Source of the DNA: Bacteroides sp.
Lineage (GTDB): Bacteria; Bacteroidota; Bacteroidia; Bacteroidales; Bacteroidaceae
Reading direction: 5' to 3'
Assembly (NCBI GenBank): GCA_019416685.1
Contig: DXWV01000108.1
Location: 22,389 to 86,388, forward strand
Length of the DNA: 64,000 nucleotides
This document shows positions 59,116 to 64,000 of the stretch, in pieces; position 1 is the stretch's first letter, and every line of letters begins with the position of its first letter. A program made the position numbers and the translations under genes. The notes below the pieces were generated by a model. The model was not told the DNA's origin, did not search any database, and was given only the letters and a program-made list of their open reading frames with translations.

Positions 59116-61155
59116 ATGATAAAAAAAATATTAGTAGCACTCATGCTACTGCCTACGCTTGTGTATGCTCAAATAAATACAGAGCGGGTAATGATGATTG
59201 CCCGTAATGCGCTTTATTTTGAAGACTATGTGCTCTCTATCCAATATTTTAATCAGGTAATCAATGCGAAACCCTATTTGTACGAGCCTTATTTTTTCAG
59301 AGGCCTGGCTAAAATAAATCTGGATGATTTTCAGGGTGCGGAGGCTGATTGTGATAAAGCTATCGAGCGTAATCCTTTTGTAGTGGGAGCTTACCAGATT
59401 CGAGGTTTAGCCCGTATCCGGCAGAATAAGTATGATGGTGCGATTGAAGATTATCAGAAAGCCCTGTTTTATGCCCCGGAGAATGTTACGTTGTGGCACA
59501 ATCTGACCTTGTGCCATATTCAAAAAAAAGATTATAAAGCTGCAGAAGAAGATTTAGATAAATTACTGGCCATATCTCCTAAATACACACGAGCCTATCT
59601 GATGCGTGGTGAAGTGGCTTTAAAGCAGCAGGATACTATCAGGGCACTGAATGATTTTAATACAGCTATCGAACTGGATAAATACGATCCGGATGCATGG
59701 TCGTCACGGGCTATTGTACAGTTACAACAATCCAAGTATGCAGAGGCCGAGTCCGATTTCAACCAGGCTATTCGCCTGAGTGCCCGGAATGCCGGGAATT
59801 ATATTAATCGTGCTTTGGCTCGTTTTCATCAGAACAATCTGAGAGGAGCCATGAGCGACTATGACCTCGCTCTGGATATAGATCCAAACAATTTTATCGG
59901 GCATTATAACCGTGGTTTGCTGCGCGCACAAGTAGGAGATGACAACCGTGCTATTGAAGATTTTAACTTTGTGCTTGAAATAGAACCGGATAATATGATG
60001 GCTACCTTTAACCGTGGATTGTTGCGTGCACAAACGGGAGATTACCGGGGAGCGATCAAGGATTATACTACAGTTATTGAGCAGTATCCTAACTTCCTGG
60101 CAGGTTATTATCAGCGTGCTGAAGCCAGAAAGAAAATAGGAGACCGTAAAGGAGCCGAAGCGGATGATTTCAAAATTATGAAAATGCAGCTCGATCGTCA
60201 GAATGGTGTGTCAAATAAAGATATGGCACAAAATAATAAAGATGATAGGGGTGAGAATGAAGATGAGGAGGACGAAGGCAAGACACGTAAGAAGTCGGAT
60301 AAAAATATGAATAACTATCGTAAGATAGTGATAGCAGATGATTCAGAACAGGAACGGCAGTACAAGAGCGATTACCGGGGTAGAGTACAGGATCGTAATG
60401 TGAATATCAAGCCCGAGCCGATGTTTGCACTCACTTATTATGAAAAGATGAGTGACGTAAAGCGTTCTGTGAACTATCATACCTATATTGACGAATTGAA
60501 CCAGGCGGGAATATTCCCAAAACGCCTGCGTCTCACTAATATGGAAGCGCCATTGACTGAAGAGCAGGTTAAGTTCCATTTTGCATTGATCGATGCTCAT
60601 ACTTCTGCCATTGTGGAAGATGAAAAGAGCGCTGCGAAACGTTTTGCCCGTGCGCTCGATTTTTATCTTGTACAGGATTTTACAAGTTCGGTTGACGACC
60701 TGACGCAAGCTGTTTTGCTCGACGATACATTCTTTCCTGCTTACTTTATGAGAGCTTTGGTGCGTTGTAAACAGTTGGAATATCAAAAAGCCGAAGAAGC
60801 TACAAGTGCAAAACAGGGTATCGATTCGTCTCATAAAGAGATCGGTGCGGTGGATTATGATGCGGTAATAGCAGACTTGAACCGTGTGATTGCTTTGGCG
60901 CCCGATTTCGTTTATGCTTACTACAATCGTGCCAATGTGTCGGCAATGTTGAAAGATTATCGTTCTGCACTGGTTGATTATGATAAAGCCATCGAGTTGA
61001 ATCATGATTTTGCAGATGCGTATTATAACCGTGGATTGACCCATATTTTTCTGGGTAATAATAAGCAAGGTATTACAGATTTGAGTAAGGCTGGTGAATT
61101 GGGTATTGTTTCGGCATACAATATTATTAAACGTTTCACCGATCAGATGGAATAA
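59116..61155 (+). CDS. Exported tetratricopeptide-repeat protein
   Basis: 679 residues from the ATG at 59116, which gives a signal peptide (KKILVALMLLPTLVYAQ). About eight consecutive TPRs fill residues 20-350 (for example YEPYFFRGLAKINLDDFQGAEADCDKAIERNP and IGHYNRGLLRAQVGDDNRAIEDFN). An acidic then basic low-complexity linker (DDRGENEDEEDEGKTRKKSDK) follows, then a unique region, then two more TPRs near 580-660. It probably scaffolds a periplasmic or outer-membrane protein complex; the partner is unknown. Confidence 0.88.
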   Translation: MIKKILVALMLLPTLVYAQINTERVMMIARNALYFEDYVLSIQYFNQVINAKPYLYEPYFFRGLAKINLDDFQGAEADCDKAIERNPFVVGAYQIRGLARIRQNKYDGAIEDYQKALFYAPENVTLWHNLTLCHIQKKDYKAAEEDLDKLLAISPKYTRAYLMRGEVALKQQDTIRALNDFNTAIELDKYDPDAWSSRAIVQLQQSKYAEAESDFNQAIRLSARNAGNYINRALARFHQNNLRGAMSDYDLALDIDPNNFIGHYNRGLLRAQVGDDNRAIEDFNFVLEIEPDNMMATFNRGLLRAQTGDYRGAIKDYTTVIEQYPNFLAGYYQRAEARKKIGDRKGAEADDFKIMKMQLDRQNGVSNKDMAQNNKDDRGENEDEEDEGKTRKKSDKNMNNYRKIVIADDSEQERQYKSDYRGRVQDRNVNIKPEPMFALTYYEKMSDVKRSVNYHTYIDELNQAGIFPKRLRLTNMEAPLTEEQVKFHFALIDAHTSAIVEDEKSAAKRFARALDFYLVQDFTSSVDDLTQAVLLDDTFFPAYFMRALVRCKQLEYQKAEEATSAKQGIDSSHKEIGAVDYDAVIADLNRVIALAPDFVYAYYNRANVSAMLKDYRSALVDYDKAIELNHDFADAYYNRGLTHIFLGNNKQGITDLSKAGELGIVSAYNIIKRFTDQME

Positions 61156-61208
61156 CATTTTTTTTATAAATAATAGAAAACTCAAAAAGATTTAGCTATT
61201 TTTGCACC

Positions 61209-61289
61209 AAAAAGCGAAGATAAGCTGCACCTTGGCATAAAAAATGAACGAGTTCATTTTATTCTGCTCTCGGTTTACATTATCTTTGC
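61209..61289 (+). promoter_or_regulatory. 81-bp promoter/operator element of thrS, matched upstream of tkt
   Basis: 77/81 identical without gaps to the minus strand of 12601-12681. It holds the inverted repeat AAAATGAAC-GA-GTTCATTTT (61241-61260) and ends in TATCTTTG (61281-61288) as the -7 box. It ends 30 nt before the thrS ATG, the same distance as for tkt. Two of the four mismatches fall in the palindrome's 2-nt spacer, leaving both arms conserved. Confidence 0.8.
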
Positions 61290-61319
61290 GTGCTAAAAAG
61301 AAAAATATAACATCACATT

Positions 61320-63260
61320 ATGATAAAGATAACATTTCCCGATGGCTCTGTTCGTGAATATAACGAGGGAGTGAACGGTTTGCAAATTGCAGAAAGTATC
61401 AGTTCGCGACTGGCACAGGACGTACTGGCTTGTGGCGTGAACGGTGAAATTTATGATTTAGGTCGCCCTATTAATGAAGATGCTTCTATCGTACTTTATA
61501 AGTGGGAGGACGAAGAAGGTAAACATGCTTTCTGGCATACAAGTGCTCACTTGCTGGCAGAGGCATTGCAGGAACTTTATCCGGGCATACAGTTTGGTAT
61601 TGGGCCGGCTATTGAGAATGGTTTTTACTATGATGTTGATCCGGGTGAAGCTGTGATCAAAGAAGCTGATCTGCCAGCTATTGAAGCTAAAATGGCAGAG
61701 TTGGTGGCGAAGAAAGAGGCTGTGGTTCGTGCAGACATTGCAAAAAACGATGCTTTGAAAATGTTTGGTGATCGTGGTGAAACCTACAAATGCGAATTGA
61801 TTTCCGAATTGGAAGACGGTCATATTACTACCTATACGCAAGGAGCTTTTACAGATCTTTGCCGTGGTCCTCACTTGCTGACAACTGCTCCGATCAAGGC
61901 TATCAAACTGACGTCTGTGGCAGGTGCATACTGGCGTGGCCATGAAGACCGTAAGATGCTGACTCGTATTTATGGTATTACTTTCCCCAAAAAGAAAATG
62001 TTGGATGAATACCTGGCGCTTATGGAAGAAGCTAAAAAGCGCGATCACCGTAAGATTGGTAAAGAGATGCAGCTCTTTATGTTCTCTGATACAGTGGGTA
62101 AGGGACTTCCGATGTGGTTACCAAAGGGAACTGCACTTCGTTTGCGCCTGCAAGAGTTCTTGCGTCGTATCCAGACCCGTTATGATTATCAGGAAGTTAT
62201 AACTCCGCCTATTGGTAATAAATTGTTGTATGTAACTTCCGGACACTATGCCAAATATGGTAAAGATGCTTTCCAGCCGATACATACTCCCGAAGAAGGC
62301 GAAGAGTACTTCTTGAAACCAATGAACTGTCCGCATCATTGCGAAATTTATAAGAATTTCCCGCGTTCGTACAAAGACCTTCCTCTGCGTCTTGCAGAGT
62401 TTGGTACGGTATGCCGCTACGAACAAAGTGGAGAACTTCATGGTTTGACTCGTGTACGTAGTTTCACACAAGATGATGCACATATTTTCTGTCGTCCGGA
62501 TCAGGTGAAGGGTGAATTCCTTCGCGTAATGGATATTATTTCTATTGTGTTCCGTTCAATGGATTTTACTAACTTTGAAGCTCAGATTTCTTTGCGTGAC
62601 AAGGTGAACCGTGAGAAATATATCGGTAGTGATGAAAACTGGGAAAAGGCAGAGCAGGCCATCATTGAAGCCTGTGAGGAGAAAGGTTTGAAAGCTAAAA
62701 TAGAATATGGAGAAGCTGCTTTCTATGGTCCTAAGCTTGACTTCATGGTGAAAGATGCCATCGGCCGTCGTTGGCAGTTGGGAACAATCCAGGTAGACTA
62801 TAACTTGCCGGAGCGTTTTGAACTCGAATATATGGGTTCCGATAACCAAAAGCATCGTCCGGTGATGATTCACCGTGCTCCTTTCGGATCAATGGAACGC
62901 TTTGTGGCTGTACTCATTGAGCATACAGCCGGTAAATTCCCGTTGTGGCTGACACCCGATCAGGTAGCAATTCTGCCGATCAGTGAAAAGTTCAATGATT
63001 ACGCAGAACAGGTAAAGATGTATCTGAGAACACACGAAGTTCGTGCGATTGTTGACGATCGTAACGAAAAAATTGGTCGTAAGATACGTGACAATGAAAT
63101 GAAACGTATCCCTTACATGCTAATTGTAGGTGAGAAAGAAGCCGAAAACGGCGAAGTTTCAGTCCGCAGACAAGGTGAAGGTGATAAAGGGATTATGAAA
63201 TTTGAAGAATTTGCTAAAATTTTGAACGAAGAAGTTCAGAATATGATAAATAAATGGTAA
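61320..63260 (+). CDS. thrS: Threonyl-tRNA synthetase
   Basis: 646 residues, full length. TGS domain at the start (IKITFPDGSVREYNEGVNG), the second editing domain with FWHTSAHLLAEAL (HxxxH), then class II motifs including GPHL, LKPMNCPHHCEIY (zinc cysteine), RLAEFGTVCRYEQSGELHGL and TRVRSFTQDDAHIFC. The anticodon-binding domain ends with KIGRKIRDNEMKRIPYM. Charges tRNA-Thr in the cytoplasm. Upstream of infC, as is common. Confidence 0.97.
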   Translation: MIKITFPDGSVREYNEGVNGLQIAESISSRLAQDVLACGVNGEIYDLGRPINEDASIVLYKWEDEEGKHAFWHTSAHLLAEALQELYPGIQFGIGPAIENGFYYDVDPGEAVIKEADLPAIEAKMAELVAKKEAVVRADIAKNDALKMFGDRGETYKCELISELEDGHITTYTQGAFTDLCRGPHLLTTAPIKAIKLTSVAGAYWRGHEDRKMLTRIYGITFPKKKMLDEYLALMEEAKKRDHRKIGKEMQLFMFSDTVGKGLPMWLPKGTALRLRLQEFLRRIQTRYDYQEVITPPIGNKLLYVTSGHYAKYGKDAFQPIHTPEEGEEYFLKPMNCPHHCEIYKNFPRSYKDLPLRLAEFGTVCRYEQSGELHGLTRVRSFTQDDAHIFCRPDQVKGEFLRVMDIISIVFRSMDFTNFEAQISLRDKVNREKYIGSDENWEKAEQAIIEACEEKGLKAKIEYGEAAFYGPKLDFMVKDAIGRRWQLGTIQVDYNLPERFELEYMGSDNQKHRPVMIHRAPFGSMERFVAVLIEHTAGKFPLWLTPDQVAILPISEKFNDYAEQVKMYLRTHEVRAIVDDRNEKIGRKIRDNEMKRIPYMLIVGEKEAENGEVSVRRQGEGDKGIMKFEEFAKILNEEVQNMINKW

Positions 63261-63265
63261 CTTTG
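63258..63265 (+). promoter_or_regulatory. Putative -7 box (TAACTTTG) of infC, overlapping the thrS stop
   Basis: TAACTTTG begins with the TAA of thrS; the infC ATG is 67 nt downstream. -33 weak. It would allow infC transcription apart from thrS. Confidence 0.4.
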
Positions 63266-63332
63266 CAGCCGTTTCAGAATAAAATATTTAGTATAACAAT
63301 AAAAAGATCAAACTAGGAAGTAAACGTTTTTA

Positions 63333-63944
63333 ATGAAGAATGACACTCTAAAAGGGCAATACAGAATCAATGAACAGATTCGTGCCAAGGAAGTTCGCAT
63401 AGTAAGCGATGATATTGAACCGAAAGTATATCCAATCTTTCAGGCTCTGAAAATGGCTGAAGAAAAAGAATTGGATTTAGTGGAAATTTCTCCTAATGCT
63501 CAACCCCCTGTTTGTCGTATTATTGATTATTCTAAATTTCTTTATCAATTAAAGAAACGTCAGAAGGAACAGAAAGCGAAGCAGGTTAAGGTTAATGTGA
63601 AGGAAATCCGTTTCGGACCCCAGACAGACGACCATGATTACAACTTTAAGTTGAAGCATGCTAAAGGATTTTTGGAAGATGGCGATAAGGTGAAGGCTTA
63701 TGTATTCTTTAAAGGTCGCTCCATCCTTTTCAAGGAGCAAGGTGAAGTGCTTTTGCTTCGTTTTGCAAATGATCTGGAAGACTACGCTAAAGTAGATCAA
63801 ATGCCGATACTGGAAGGTAAGCGCATGACTATTCAGCTTTCTCCGAAAAAGAAAGAAGCTTCTAAAAAGCCTGCAACAGCCGGAGCACCGAAACCTGCTG
63901 CTCCTGCACAAAAAGCAGAGAAGCCGGAAATGGGTGAAGAATAA
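63333..63944 (+). CDS. infC: Translation initiation factor IF-3
   Basis: 203 residues. Starts at an ATG rather than the rare AUU/AUC start of many bacteria. N-domain YRINEQIRAKEVRIVSDD, EKELDLVEISPNAQPPVCRI, the lysine-rich interdomain helix FLYQLKKRQKEQKAKQ, C-domain VKEIRFGPQTDDHDYNFKLK, and a Lys/Ala/Pro tail of about 35 residues typical of Bacteroidetes IF-3. It blocks 50S joining and checks initiator tRNA on the 30S subunit. The rest of the window (63945-64000) is leader for a downstream gene, usually rpmI. Confidence 0.96.
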   Translation: MKNDTLKGQYRINEQIRAKEVRIVSDDIEPKVYPIFQALKMAEEKELDLVEISPNAQPPVCRIIDYSKFLYQLKKRQKEQKAKQVKVNVKEIRFGPQTDDHDYNFKLKHAKGFLEDGDKVKAYVFFKGRSILFKEQGEVLLLRFANDLEDYAKVDQMPILEGKRMTIQLSPKKKEASKKPATAGAPKPAAPAQKAEKPEMGEE

Positions 63945-64000
63945 GAAAGGATGCGTAACGCGCAGGTATAGTGCGTTGCCATTATATATTTAATAATTTA

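Noticed and set aside
63945..64000. Ribosomal-protein leader structure after infC
   Set aside because: GCGTAACGC and GTGCGTTGC could pair, but the region is cut by the window end and pairing is imperfect, so no call is made.
1..64000. CRISPR arrays, tRNA or rRNA genes
   Set aside because: No regularly spaced repeats with unique spacers and no tRNA-like cloverleaf were recognised in the intergenic stretches read by eye.

Overview
The window reads as chromosome of a gut Bacteroides or a close relative. Evidence: several start regions carry the Bacteroidales promoter pattern (TTTG, 19-21 nt, TAnnTTTG), most starts lack a Shine-Dalgarno sequence, and the gene content is typical (lipoproteins with LxxC lipoboxes, PCMD protein, TPR-type one-piece histidine kinase, glucose/galactose transporter of the FucP family). 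From memory, the gal genes and the sulfonation genes resemble the BT_0370s and BT_0412-0416 regions of B. thetaiotaomicron; this was not checked by search. I saw no tRNA, rRNA or CRISPR array.

Layout. 1-16.6 kb is nearly all on the minus strand: a VOC protein cut by the window edge, a Gfo/Idh/MocA oxidoreductase, a porin plus solute-binding protein pair, a four-subunit 2-oxoacid:ferredoxin oxidoreductase operon with an embedded 56-residue membrane protein, a GH28 pectinase-type hydrolase, transketolase/rpiB, and galactose genes (galM, transporter, galK). 16.9-19.3 kb has manA and a 5'-truncated ATPase/nuclease remnant. 19.3-28.3 kb pairs a 2061-residue secreted FG-GAP protein with a divergent sensor kinase and LuxR-type regulator. 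28.4-33.9 kb has envelope-stress-like small membrane genes, an HU-like protein, a DEAD-box helicase, an SDR enzyme and two lipoproteins. 34.3-41.9 kb (plus strand) is a sulfate activation and sulfonation operon: cysQ, sulfate permease, cysC, cysD, cysN, a sulfotransferase, and a PCMD protein. There is no PAPS reductase, so PAPS is probably made for sulfotransfer. 42.1-45.3 kb has two related beta-propeller lipoproteins, one with a zinc-protease domain.

45.4-57.8 kb is the most remarkable part. Two paralogous four-gene surface operons (YjbH-like protein, large lipoprotein, second YjbH-like protein, OmpA protein) face away from each other around a tyrosine recombinase. The right operon has a consensus promoter and a 90-codon head encoding the signal peptide. 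The left operon's first gene has an intact body but no head, no ATG and no promoter. Both genes share an exact 18-bp sequence in inverted orientation exactly where their similarity starts. Inverting the 2.3-kb segment between these copies, which holds the recombinase, the promoter and the head, would give the left gene a 415-residue product against 414 for the right. I propose a two-position switch that expresses one surface operon or the other.

57.9-64 kb holds housekeeping genes: ruvX, def, a TPR protein, thrS and infC. An 81-bp promoter/operator element upstream of thrS is matched (77/81) upstream of transketolase, at the same 30-nt distance from the start codon. Several families of large intergenic palindromes are scattered through the window.
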